From: Aurelia coerulea
Lineage: Eukaryota > Cnidaria > Scyphozoa > Semaeostomeae > Ulmaridae
Reading direction: 5' to 3'
NCBI GenBank assembly: GCA_039566865.1
Contig: CM076959.1
Span: forward strand, 8,849,501 to 8,913,500
DNA length: 64,000 bases
Shown here: in pieces, positions 47,587 to 60,184 of the stretch
Position numbering within the stretch: position 1 is the first letter of the stretch
Layout: each line of letters begins with the position of its first letter
The notes under the pieces: model-generated
Seen by the model: only the letters and a program-made list of their open reading frames with translations
Told to the model about the DNA's origin: nothing
Databases searched by the model: none
Position numbers and translations under genes: made by a program

Positions 47587-49112
47587 TGTGCTTTTATTTT
47601 GTTTTCTTTGAGAAAATAAATGTTTCATTATTCGATGTTTTTTGATGCACTAAATATAAATTGAGACGAATGAAAAAGCTAATGTCTATAGTAATGTTTC
47701 CAAGAATGGTTGCTGCAGCACTAAGATAGTGCTTTAAAAGAAGTAGCTGGCAGGACTAAAGTTTCAAAGAACGAAGAGTGCAATACTCTTTGTAATAGAA
47801 ATTGTAGCTACGAAAGTACGTTAATCCACACTTTTTGTGCTTTTATATTGTTTTCTTTGAGAAAATAAACATTTAATTAATCGATGTTTGTTTGTGCAGT
47901 AAAGCCGAAATGAGCCTCAAGAAAAAGCTAATGTCTATAGTAATGTTTCCAAGAATGGTTGCTGTAGCACTAATATAGTGCTATAAAAGAAGTAACTTGC
48001 AGAAGTAAAGTTTTAAAGAACGATGAGTGCAATACTCTTTATAATAGAAATTGTAGCTACTAAAATACGTTGAACGACACTTTTTGTGCTTTTATTTTGT
48101 TTTCTATTAGGAATTAAACATTTAATTAATCGATGTTTGTTTATGCACTAAATATAAATTGAGACGAAAGAAAAAGCTAATGTCTATAGTAATGTTTCCA
48201 AGAATGGTTGCTGCAGCACTAAGATAGTGCTTTAAAAGAAGTAACTGGCAGGACTAAAGTTTTAAAGAACAATGAGTGCAATACTCTTTGTAATAGAAAT
48301 TGTAGCTACGAAAGTACGTCAATCCACACTATTTGTGCTTTGATTTTGTTTTCTTTTGGAAAATAAATGTTTCATTATTCGATGTTTTTTGATGCACTAA
48401 ATATAAATTGAGACGAATGAAAAAGCTAATGTCTATAGTAATGTTTCCAAGAATGGTTGCTGCAGCACTAAGATAGTGCTTTAAAAGAAGTAGCTGGCAG
48501 GACTAAAGTTTCAAAGAACGAAGAGTGCAATACTCTTTGTAATAGAAATTGTAGCTACGAAAGTACGTTAATCCACACTTTTTGTGCTTTTATATTGTTT
48601 TCTTTGAGAAAATAAACATTTAATTAATCGATGTTTGTTTGTGCAGTAAAGCCGAAATGAGCCTCAAGAAAAAGCTAATGTCTATAGTAATGTTTCCAAG
48701 AATGGTTGCTGTAGCACTAATATAGTGCTATAAAAGAAGTAACTTGCAGAAGTAAAGTTTTAAAGAATGATGAGTGCAATACTCTTTATGATATAAATTG
48801 TAGCAACTAAAGTACGTTAATCGACACTATTTGTGTTTTAATTATGATTTCTTTGAGAAAAGAAACATTTAATTAATCGATGTCTGTTTATGCAGTAAAG
48901 CCAAAATGAGACGAAAGAAAAAGCTAATGTCTATAGTAATGTTTCAGATAATGGTTGCTGCAGAACTAATATAGTGCTATTAAAGAAGAAACTTGCAAAA
49001 CTAAAGTTTTAAAGAACGATGAGTGCAATACTCTTTGTAATAGAAATTGTAGCTACGAAAGTATGTTAATCCACACTTTTTGTGCTTTTATTTTGTTTTC
49101 TTTGAGAAAATA
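47587..49112 (+). repeat. Array zone 8: second copies of the 747/2526/4020-bp blocks
   Basis: 47587-48263 pairs with 45061-45737, and 48241-49112 pairs with 44221-45092. The two source segments overlap in the left copy but lie end to end here, which fits unequal exchange between out-of-register copies. Confidence 0.82.
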
Positions 49113-49360
49113 AACATTTAATTAATCGATGTTTGTTTTTGCAGTAAAGCCAAAATGAGCCACAAGCAAAAGGTAATGTCTATAGTAATGTTTCCAAGAA
49201 TGGTTGCTGTAGCACTAATGTAGTGCTATAAAAGAAGTAACTTGCAGAAGTAAAGTTTTAAAGAACGATCAGTGCAATACTCTTTATAATATAAATTGTA
49301 GCTACTAAAGTACGTTGAACGACACTTTTTGTGCTCTTATTTTGTTTTCTTTGAGAAAAT

Positions 49361-50345
49361 AAACTTTTAATTAATCGATGCAGTAAAGCCCTAATAAGAC
49401 TAAAGAAAAAGCTAATGTCTATAGAAACGTTTCAAAGAATGGTTGCTGCAGTACTAATATAGTGCTTTAAAAGAAGTAACTGGCAGGACTAAAGTTTTAA
49501 AGAACGATGAGTGCAATACTCTTTGTAATAGAAATTGTAGCTAATAAAGTACGTTAATCCACACTTTTTGTGTTTATATTTTGTTTTCTTTTGAAAAATA
49601 AACGTTTCATTATTCGTTGTTTTTTGATGCACTAAATATAAATTGAGACGAAAGAAAAAGCTAATGTCTATAGTAATGTTTCCAAGAATGGTTGCTGCAG
49701 CACTAAGATCGTGCTTTAAAGAAGTAACTGGCAGGAGTAAAGTTTTAAAGAACGATGAGTGCAATACTCTTTGTAATAGTAATTGTAGCTACTAAAGTAC
49801 GTTAATCGACACTATTTGTGTTTTAATTATGATTTCTTTGAGAAAAGAAACATTTAATTAATCGATGTTATTTTATGCAGTAAAGCTAAAATGAGACAAA
49901 AGAAAAAGCCAAATGTCTATAGTAATGTTTCCAAAAATAGTTGCTGCAGCACTAATATAGTGCTTTAAAAGAAGTAACTTAAAGAACTAAAGTTTTAAAG
50001 AATGATGAGTGCAATACTCTTTGTAATAGAAATTGTAGCTAATGAAGTACGTTAATCGACACCTTTTGTTTTTTAATTTTGTTTTCTTTGAGACAAAAAA
50101 CATTTAATTAATCGATGTTTGTTTATGCAGTAAAGCCAAAATGAGACTGAAGAAAAAGCTAATGTCTATAGTAACGTTTCAAAGAATGGTTGCTGCAGTA
50201 CTAATATAGTGCTTTAAAAGAAGTAACTGGCAGGACTAAAGTTTTAAAGAACGATGAGTGCAATACTCTTTGTAATAGAAATTGTAGCTAATAAAGTACG
50301 TTAATCGACACGTTTTGTGTTTTAATTTTGTTTTCTTTGAGAAAA
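49361..50345 (+). repeat. Long-range duplicated block, copy 2 (offset 13,660 bp)
   Basis: This is the partner of 35701-36685. A few private changes are present, such as GATGTTATTTTATG near 49865 and ACCTTTTGTTTT near 50061. Confidence 0.85.
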
Positions 50346-51845
50346 GAAACATTTAATTAATCGATGTCTGTTTATGCAGTAAAGCCAAAATGAGACGAAA
50401 GAAAAAGCTAATGTCTATAGTAATGTTTCAGATAATGGTTGCTGCAGAACTAATATAGTGCTATTAAAGAAGAAACTTGCAAAACTAAAGTTTTAAAGAA
50501 CGATGAGTGCAATACTCTTTGTAATAGAAATTGTAGCTACGAAAGTATGTTAATCCACACTTTTTGTGCTTTTATTTTGTTTTCTTTGAGAAAATAAACA
50601 TTTAATTAATCGATGTTTGTTTTTGCAGTAAAGCCAAAATGAGCCACAAGCAAAAGCTAATGTCTATAGTAATGTTTCCAAGAATGGTTGCTGTAGCACT
50701 AATGTAGTGCTATAAAAGAAGTAACTTGCAGAAGTAAAGTTTTAAAGAACGATCAGTGCAATACTCTTTATAATATAAATTGTAGCTACTAAAGTACGTT
50801 GAACGACACTTTTTGTGCTCTTATTTTGTTTTCTTTGAGAAAATAAACTTTTAATTAATCGATGCAGTAAAGCCCTAATAAGACTAAAGAAAAAGCTAAT
50901 GTCTATAGAAACGTTTCAAAGAATGGTTGCTGCAGTACTAATATAGTGCTTTAAAAGAAGTAACTGGCAGGACTAAAGTTTTAAAGAACGATGAGTGCAA
51001 TACTCTTTGTAATAGAAATTGTAGCTAATAAAGTACGTTAATCCACACTTTTTGTGTTTTAATTTTGTTTTCTTTGAGAAAATAGAAATTTAATTAACTG
51101 ATGTTTTTTTATGCAGTAAAGCCAAAATGAGACTAAAGAAAAAGCTAATGTCTATAGTAATGTTTCCAAGAATGGTTGCTGTAGCACTAATATAGTGCTA
51201 TAAAAGAAGTAACTTGCAGAAGTAACGTTTTAAAGAACGATGAGTGCAATACTCTTTGTAATAGAAATTGTAGCTACGAAAGTATGTTAATCCACACTTT
51301 TTGTGCTTTTATTTTGTTTTCTTTGAGAAAATAAACATTTAATTAATCGATGTTTGTTTTTGCAGTAAAGCCAAAATGAGCCACAAGCAAAAGCTAATGT
51401 CTATAGTAATGTTTCCAAGAATGGTTGCTGTAGCACTAATGTAGTGCTATAAAAGAAGTAACTTGCAGAAGTAAAGTTTTAAAGAACGATCAGTGCAATA
51501 CTCTTTATAATATAAATTGTAGCTACTAAAGTACGTTGAACGACACTTTTTGTGCTCTTATTTTGTTTTCTTTGAGAAAATAAACTTTTAATTAATCGAT
51601 GCAGTAAAGTCCTAATAAGACTAAAGAAAAAGCTAATGTCTATAGAAACGTTTCAATGAATGGTTGCTGCAGTACTAATATATTGCTTTAAAATAAGTAA
51701 CTGGCAGGACTAAAGTTTTAAAGAACGATGAGTGCAATACTCTTTGTAATAGAAATTGTAGCTAATAAAGTACGTTAATCCACACTTTTTGTGTTTATAT
51801 TTTGTTTTTTTTTTGAAAAATAAACGTTTCATTATTCGTTGTTTT
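49980..51845 (+). repeat. Long-range duplicated block, copy 2 (offset ~15,880 bp)
   Basis: This is the partner of 34100-35965. It contains two P-Q dimers and at its right end runs into the 1237-bp higher-order repeat. Confidence 0.85.
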
Positions 51846-53950
51846 TTGATGCAGTGAAGCTAAAATGAGACAAAAGAAAAAGCCAAATGTCTATAGTAAT
51901 GTTTCCAAAAATAGTTGCTGCAGCACTAATATAGTGCTTTAAAAGAAGTAACTTAAAGAACTAAAGTTTTAAAGAATGATGAGTGCAATACTCTTTGTAA
52001 TAGAAATTGTAGCTAATAAAGTACGTTAATCGACACGTTTTGTGTTTTAATTTTGTTTTCTTTGAGACAAAAAACATTTAATTAATCGATGTTTGTTTAT
52101 GCAGTAAAGCCAAAATGAGACTGAAGAAAAAGCTAATGTCTATAGTAACGTTTCAAAGAATGGTTGCTGCAGTACTAATATAGTGCTTTAAAAGAAGTAA
52201 CTGGCAGGACTAAAGTTTTAAAGAACGATGAGTGCAATACTCTTTGTAATAGAAATTGTAGCTAATAAAGTACGTTAATCGACACGTTTTGTGTTTTAAT
52301 TTTGTTTTCTTTGAGAAAAGAAACATTTAATTAATCGATGTCTGTTTATGCAGTAAAGCCGAAATGAGACGAAAGAAAAAGCTAATGTCTATAGTAATGT
52401 TTCAGATAATGGTTGCTGCAGAACCAATATAGTGCTATTAAAGAAGAAACTTGCAAAACTAAAGTTTTAAAGAACAATGAGTGCAATACTCTTTGTAATA
52501 GAAATTGTAGCTACGAAAGTATGTTAATCCACACTTTTTGTGCTTTTATTTTGTTTTCTTTGAGAAAATAAACATTTAATTAATCGATGTTTGTTTTTGC
52601 AGTAAAGCCAAAATGAGCCACAAGCAAAAGCTAATGTCTATAGTAATGTTTCCAAGAATGGTTGCTGTAGCACTAATGTAGTGCTATAAAAGAAGTAACT
52701 TGCAGAAGTAAAGTTTTAAAGAACGATCAGTGCAATACTCTTTATAATATAAATTGTAGCTACTAAAGTACGTTGAACGACACTTTTTGTGCTCTTATTT
52801 TGTTTTCTTTGAGAAAATAAACTTTTAATTAATCGATGCAGTAAAGCCCTAATAAGACTAAAGAAAAAGCTAATGTCTATAGAAACGTTTCAATGAATGG
52901 TTGCTGCAGTACTAATATATTGCTTTAAAATAAGTAACTGGCAGGACTAAAGTTTTAAAGAACGATGAGTGCAATACTCTTTGTAATAGAAATTGTAGCT
53001 AATAAAGTACGTTAATCCACACTTTTTGTGTTTATATTTTGTTTTTTTTTTGAAAAATAAACGTTTCATTATTCGTTGTTTTTTGATGCAGTGAAGCTAA
53101 AATGAGACAAAAGAAAAAGCCAAATGTCTATAGTAATGTTTCCAAAAATAGTTGCTGCAGCACTAATATAGTGCTTTAAAAGAAGTAACTTAAAGAACTA
53201 AAGTTTTAAAGAATGATGAGTGCAATACTCTTTGTAATAGAAATTGTAGCTAATAAAGTACGTTAATCGACACGTTTTGTGTTTTAATTTTGTTTTCTTT
53301 GAGACAAAAAACATTTAATTAATCGATGTTTGTTTATGCAGTAAAGCCAAAATGAGACTGAAGAAAAAGCTAATGTCTATAGTAACGTTTCAAAGAATGG
53401 TTGCTGCAGTACTAATATAGTGCTTTAAAAGAAGTAACTGGCAGGACTAAAGTTTTAAAGAACGATGAGTGCAATACTCTTTGTAATAGAAATTGTAGCT
53501 AATAAAGTACGTTAATCGACACGTTTTGTGTTTTAATTTTGTTTTCTTTGAGAAAAGAAACATTTAATTAATCGATGTCTGTTTATGCAGTAAAGCCGAA
53601 ATGAGACGAAAGAAAAAGCTAATGTCTATAGTAATGTTTCAGATAATGGTTGCTGCAGAACCAATATAGTGCTATTAAAGAAGAAACTTGCAAAACTAAA
53701 GTTTTAAAGAACGATGAGTGCAATACTCTTTGTAATAGAAATTGTAGCTACGAAAGTATGTTAATCCACACTTTTTGTGCTTTTATTTTGTTTTCTTTGA
53801 GAAAATAAACATTTAATTAATCGATGTTTGTTTTTGCAGTAAAGCCAAAATGAGCCACAAGCAAAAGCTAATGTCTATAGTAATGTTTCCAAGAATGGTT
53901 GCTGTAGCACTAATGTAGTGCTATAAAAGAAGTAACTTGCAGAAGTAAAG
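51240..53950 (+). repeat. 1237-bp higher-order repeat, about 2.2 copies
   Basis: GTAATAGAAATTG of the GTATGTTAATCC unit lies at 51258, 52495 and 53732, exactly 1237 bp apart each time. The private marker GATGCAGTGAAGC lies at 51848 and 53085, and TCAATGAATGG occurs in both copies. Each period holds five monomers. The match stops near 53957, where the next unit becomes GAGTGCATTACCC. This is the clearest multi-unit tandem period in the window. Confidence 0.9.
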
Positions 53951-54679
53951 TTTTAAAGAACGATGAGTGCATTACCCTTTATAATAGAAATTGTAGCTAC
54001 TAAAAAACGTTAATCCACACTTTTTGTGTTTTAATTTTGTTTTCTTTTGGAAAATAAACGCTTCATTATTCGATGTTTTTTGATGCACTAAATATAATAT
54101 TAGACGAAAGAAAAAGCTAATGTCTATAGTAATGTTTTCAAGAATGGTTGCTGCAGCACTAATATAGTGCTATTAAAGAAGTAACTTGCAGAACTAATGT
54201 TTTAAAGAACGAGGAGTGGAATACCCTTTATAATACAAATTGTAGCTACTAAAGTACGTTCTTTCACTCTTTTTGTGCATTTATTTTGTTTTTTTTGAGA
54301 AAATAAACATTTAATTAATCGATGCAGTAAAGCCAAAATAAGACTAAAGAAAAAGCTAATGTCTATAGTAACGTTTCAAAGAATGGTTGCTGCAGTACTA
54401 ATATAGTGATTTAAAAGAAGTAACTGGCAGGACTAAAGTTTTAAAGAGCGATTAGTGCAATACTCTTTATAATACAAATTGAAGCTACTAAAGTACGTTC
54501 TTTCACTCTTTTTGGGGGTTTTTTTTTCTTTGAGAAAATAAGCATTTAATTATTCGATGTTTGTTTATGCATTAAAGCAAAAATGAGACTAAAGAAAAAG
54601 CTCATGTCTATAGTAACGTTTTCAAGAATGGTTGCTGCAGCACTAATATAGTGCTATAAAAGAAGTAAACTGCAGAACT

Positions 54680-55573
54680 AAAGTTTTAAAGAACGATGAG
54701 TGCAATACTCTTTATAATAGAAATTGTGGCTACTAAAGTACGTTCTTTCACTCTTTTTGTGCTTTTATTTTGTTTTTTTTGAGAAAATAAACATTTAATT
54801 AATCGATGTTTGTTAATGCACTAAATATAAATTGAGACAAAAGAAAAAGCTAATATCTATAGTAATGTTTCCAAGAATGGTTGCTGCAGCACTAAGATTG
54901 TGCTTTAAAAGAAGTAACTGGCAGGACTAAAGTTTTAAAGAACGATGAGTGCAATACTCTTTGTAATAGAAATTGTAGCTAATAAAGTACGTTAATCCAC
55001 ACTTTCTGTGTTTATATTTTGTTTTCTTTTGAAAAATAAACGTTTCATTATTTGTTGTTTTTTGATGCACTAAATATAAATTGAGACGAAAGAAAAAGCT
55101 AATGTCTATAGTAATATTTCCAAGAATGGTTGCTGCAGCACTAAGATCGTGCTTTAAAGAAGTAACTGGCAGGAGTAAAGTTTTAAAGAACGATGAGTGC
55201 AATACTCTTTGTAATAGTAATTGTAGCTACTAAAGTACGTTAATCGACACTATTTGTGTTTTAATAATGATTTCTTTGAGAAAAGAAACATTTAATTAAT
55301 CGATGTTTGTTTATGCAGTAAAGCTAAAATGAGACAAAAGAAAAAGCCAAATGTCTATAGAAATGTTTCCAAAAATAGTTGCTGCAGCATTAATATAGTG
55401 CTTTAAAAGAAGTAACTTAAAGAACTAAAGTTTTAAAGAATGATGAGTGCAATACTCTTTGTAATAGAAATTGTAGCTAATAAAGTACGTTAATCGACAC
55501 GTTTTGTGTTTTAATTTTGTTTTCTTTGAGACAAAAAACATTTAATTAATCGATGTTTGTTTATGCAGTAAAG
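54680..55573 (+). repeat. Duplicated block, copy 1 (offset 1731 bp)
   Basis: It pairs with 56411-57304. Shared rare markers are AAATTGTGGC (54721/56452), CACTTTCTGTG, CATTATTTGTTG and GTAATATTTCC. The spacing corresponds to seven monomers. Confidence 0.87.
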
Positions 55574-56410
55574 CCGAAATGAGCCGCAAGAAAAAGCTAA
55601 TGTCTATAGTAATGTTTCAGATAATGGTTGCTGCAGAACTAATATAGTGCTATTAAAGAAGAAACTTGCAAAACTAAAGTTTTAAAGAACGATGAGTGCA
55701 ATACTCTTTGTAATAGAAATTGTAGCTACGAAAGTATGTTAATCCACACTTTTTGTGCTTTTATTTTGTTTTCTTTGAGAAAATAAACATTTAATTAATC
55801 GATGTTTGTTTTTGCAGTAAAGCCAAAATGAGCCACAAGCAAAAGGTAATGTCTATAGTAATGTTTCCAAGAATGGTTGCTGTAGCACTAATGTAGTGCT
55901 ATAAAAGAAGTAACTTGCAGAAGTAAAGTTTTAAAGAACGATCAGTGCAATACTCTTTATAATATAAATTGTAGCTACTAAAGTACGTTGAACGACACTT
56001 TTTGTGCTCTTATTTTGTTTTCTTTGAGAAAATAAACTTTTAATTAATCGATGCAGTAAAGCCCTAATAAGACTAAAGAAAAAGCTAATGTCTATAGAAA
56101 CGTTTCAAAGAATGGTTGCTGCAGTACTAATATAGTGCTTTAAAAGAAGTAACTGGCAGGACTAAAGTTTTAAAGAACGATGAGTGCAATACTCTTTGTA
56201 ATAGAAATTGTAGCTAATAAAGTACGTTAATCCACACTTTTTGTGTTTATATTTTGTTTTCTTTTGAAAAATAAACGTTTCATTATTCGTTGTTTTTGAT
56301 GCACTAAATATAAATTGAGACGAAAGAAAAAGCTAATGTCTATAGTAATGTTTCCAAGAATGGTTGCTGCAGCACTAAGATCGTGCTTTAAAGAAGTAAC
56401 TGGCAGGAGT

Positions 56411-57304
56411 AAAGTTTTAAAGAACGATGAGTGCAATACTCTTTATAATAGAAATTGTGGCTACTAAAGTACGTTCTTTCACTCTTTTTGTGCTTTTATT
56501 TTGTTTTTTTTGAGAAAATAAACATTTAATTAATCGATGTTTGTTTATGCACTAAATATAAATTGAGACAAAAGAAAAAGCTAATATCTATAGTAATGTT
56601 TCCAAGAATGGTTGCTGCAGCACTAAGATAGTGCTTTAAAAGAAGTAACTGGCAGGACTAAAGTTTTAAAGAACGATGAGTGCAATACTCTTTGTAATAG
56701 AAATTGTAGCTAATAAAGTACGTTAATCCACACTTTCTGTGTTTATATTTTGTTTTCTTTTGAAAAATAAACGTTTCATTATTTGTTGTTTTTTGATGCA
56801 CTAAATATAAATTGAGACGAAAGAAAAAGCTAATGTCTATAGTAATATTTCCAAGAATGGTTGCTGCAGCACTAAGATCGTGCTTTAAAGAAGTAACTGG
56901 CAGGAGTAAAGTTTTAAAGAACGATGAGTGCAATACTCTTTGTAATAGTAATTGTAGCTACTAAAGTACGTTAATCGACACTATTTGTGTTTTAATAATG
57001 ATTTCTTTGAGAAAAGAAACATTTAATTAATCGATGTTTGTTTATGCAGTAAAGCTAAAATGAGACAAAAGAAAAAGCCAAATGTCTATAGAAATGTTTC
57101 CAAAAATAGTTGCTGCAGCATTAATATAGTGCTTTAAAAGAAGTAACTTAAAGAACTAAAGTTTTAAAGAATGATGAGTGCAATACTCTTTGTAATAGAA
57201 ATTGTAGCTAATAAAGTACGTTAATCGACACGTTTTGTGTTTTAATTTTGTTTTCTTTGAGACAAAAAACATTTAATTAATCGATGTTTGTTTATGCAGT
57301 AAAG
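56411..57304 (+). repeat. Duplicated block, copy 2 (offset 1731 bp)
   Basis: This is the partner of 54680-55573. Its right end overlaps the start of the 3420/3670-bp duplication, so this segment took part in two separate events. Confidence 0.87.
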
Positions 57305-58117
57305 CCAAAATGAGACTGAAGAAAAGCTAATGTCTATAGTAACGTTTCAAAGAATGGTTGCTGCAGTACTAATATAGTGCTTTAAAAGAAGTAACTGGCA
57401 GGACTAAAGTTTTAAAGAACGATGAGTGCAATACTCTTTGTAATAGAAATTGTAGCTAATAAAGTACGTTAATCGACACGTTTTGTGTTTTTATTTTGTT
57501 TTCTTTGAGAAAAGAAACATTTAATTAATCGATGTCTGTTTATGCAGTAAAGCCAAAATGAGACGAAAGAAAAAGCTAATGTCTATAGTAATGTTTCAGA
57601 TAATGGTTGCTGCAGAACTAATATAGTGCTATTAAAGAAGAGACTTGCAAAACTAAAGTTTTAAAGAACGATGAGTGCAATACTCTTTGTAATAGAAATT
57701 GTAGCTACGAAAGTATGTTAATCCACACTTTTTGTGCTTTTATTTTGTTTTCTTTGAGAAAATAAACATTTAATTAATCGATGTTTGTTTTTGCAGTAAA
57801 GCCAAAATGAGCCACAAGCAAAAGCTAATGTCTATAGTAATGTTTCCAAGAATGGTTGCTGTACCACTAATGTAGTGCTATAAAAGAAGTAACTTGCAGA
57901 AGTAAAGTTTTAAAGAACGATCAGTGCAATACTCTTTATAATATAAATTGTAGCTACTAAAGTACGTTGAACGACACTTTTTGTGCTCTTATTTTGTTTT
58001 CTTTGAGAAAATAAACTTTTAATTAATCGATGCAGTAAAGCCCTAATAAGACTAAAGAAAAAGCTAATGTCTATAGAAACGTTTCAAAGAATGGTTGCTG
58101 CAGTACTAATATAGAAA
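56765..58117 (+). repeat. Duplicated block, copy 1 (offset 3420, then 3670, then 3706 bp)
   Basis: It matches 60185-61823. The offset grows by 250 bp where the right copy has one duplicated unit (60471-60970). It grows by a further 36 bp where this copy has a deletion near 58115 (TGATG of the TTAACTGATG linker at 58231 against 61937). Confidence 0.88.
57916..58117 (+). repeat. Monomer with 36-bp deletion (202 bp)
   Basis: CTAATATAG joins directly to AAAGAACGATG, losing the right dyad arm and the CTGGCAGGAC segment. The duplicate at 61586-61823 is intact at 238 bp, so the deletion arose after the duplication. Confidence 0.85.
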
Positions 58118-60184
58118 GAACGATGAGTGCAATACTCTTTGTAATAGAAATTGTAGCTAATAAAGTACGTTAATCCACACTTTTTGTGTTTTAATTTTGT
58201 TTTCTTTGAGAAAATAAAAATTTAATTAACTGATGTTTTTTTATGCAGTAAAGCCAAAATGAGACTAAAGAAAAAGCTAATGTCTATAGTAATGTTTCCA
58301 AGAATGGTTGCTGTAGCACTAATATAGTGCTATAAAAGAAGTAACTTGCAGAAGTAACGTTTTAAAGAACGATGAGTGCAATACTCTTTATAATGTAAAT
58401 TGTAGCTACTAAAGTACGTTGAACGACACTTTTTGTTCTTTTATTTTGTTTTCTTTGAGAAAATAAACTTTTAATTAATCGATGCAGTAAAGCCAAAATA
58501 AGACTAAAGAAAAAGCTAATGTCTATAGTAACGTTTCAAAGAATGGTTGCTGCAGTACTAATATAGTGATTTAAAAGAAGTAACTGGCAGGACTAAAGTT
58601 TTAAAGAGCGATTAGTGCAATACTCTTTATAATACAAATTGAAGCTACTAAAGTACGTTCTTTCACTCTTTTTGGGGGTTTTTTTTTCTTTGAGAAAATA
58701 AGCATTTAATTATTCGATGTTTGTTTATGCATTAAAGCAAAAATGAGACATAAGAAAATGCTAATGTCTATAGTAATGTTTTAAAGAATGGTTGCTGCAG
58801 CACTAAGATAGTGCTTTAAAAGAAGTAACTGGCAGGACAAAAATTTTAAAGAACGATGAGTGCAATACTCTTTGTAATAAAAATTGTAGCTAATAAAGTA
58901 CGTTAATCCACCCTTTTTGTGTTTATATTTTGTTTTCTTTGAGAAAAGAAACATTTAATTAATCGATGTTTGTTTATGCAGTAAAGCCAAAATGAGACTA
59001 AAGAAAAAGCTAATATCTATAGTAATGTTTCCAAGAATGGTTGCTGCAGCACTAATATAGTGCTATAAAAGAAGTAAATTGCAGAACTAAAGTTTTAAAG
59101 AACGATGAGTGCAATACTCTTTATAATAGAAATTGTAGCTACTAAAGTACGTTGAACGACTCTTTTTGTGCTTTTATTTTGTTTTCTTTGAGAAAATAAA
59201 CTTTCATTAATCGATGTTTGTTTATGCAGTAAAGCCCTAATAAGACTAAAGAAAAAGCTAATGTCTATAGAAACGTTTCAAAGAATGGTTGCTGCAGTAC
59301 TAATATAGTGCTTTAAAAGAAGTAACTGGCAGGACTAAAGTTTTAAAGAGCGATTAGTGCAATACTCTTTATAATACAAATTGAAGCTACTAAAGTACGT
59401 TCTTTCACTCTTTTTGGGGGTTTTTTTTTCTTTGAGAAAATAAACATTTAATTATTCGATGTTTGTTTATGCATTAAAGCAAAAATGAGACTTAAGAAAA
59501 AGCTAATGTCTATAGTAATGTTTTAAAGAATGGTTGGTGCAGCAATAATATAGTGCTATAAAAGAAATAACTTGCAGAACTAAAGTTTTAAAGAACGATG
59601 AGTGCATTACCCTTTATAATAGAAATTGTAGCTACTAAAAAACGTTAATCCACACTTTTTGTGTTTTAATTTTGTTTTCTTTTGGAAAATAAACGTTTCA
59701 TTATTCGATGTTTTTTGATGCACTAAATATAATATTAGACGAAAGAAAAAGCTAATGTCTATAGTAATGTTTCCAAGAATGGTTGCTGCAGCACTAATAT
59801 AGTGCTATTAAAGAAGTAACTTGCAGAACTAATGTTTTAAAGAACGATTAGTGAAATACTCTTTATAATACAAATTGTAGCTACTAAAGTACGTTCTTTC
59901 ACTCTTTTTGTGCTTTTATTTTGTTTTCTTTGAGAAAATAAACATTTAATTAATCGATGTTTGTTTATGCATTAAAGCCAAAATGAGACTAAAGAAAAAG
60001 CTAATATCTATAGTAATGTTTTCAAGAATGGTTGCTGCAGCACTAATATAGTGCTATAAAAGAAGTAAATTGCAGAACTAAAGTTTTAAAGAACGATGAG
60101 TGCAATACTCTTTATAATACAAATTGTAGCTACTAAAGTACGTTCTTTCACTCTTTTTGTGCTTTTATTTTGTTTTCTTTGAGA
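58118..60184 (+). repeat. Array zone 10b: mixed monomers with two G5 variants
   Basis: The stretch contains the TTAACTGATG unit, two TTTTTGGGGG units (58674 and 59416), a GAGTGCATTACCC unit and TTCTTTCACTC units. Part of it repeats 36900-37445 and 54350-54580. No gene is seen. Confidence 0.8.
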
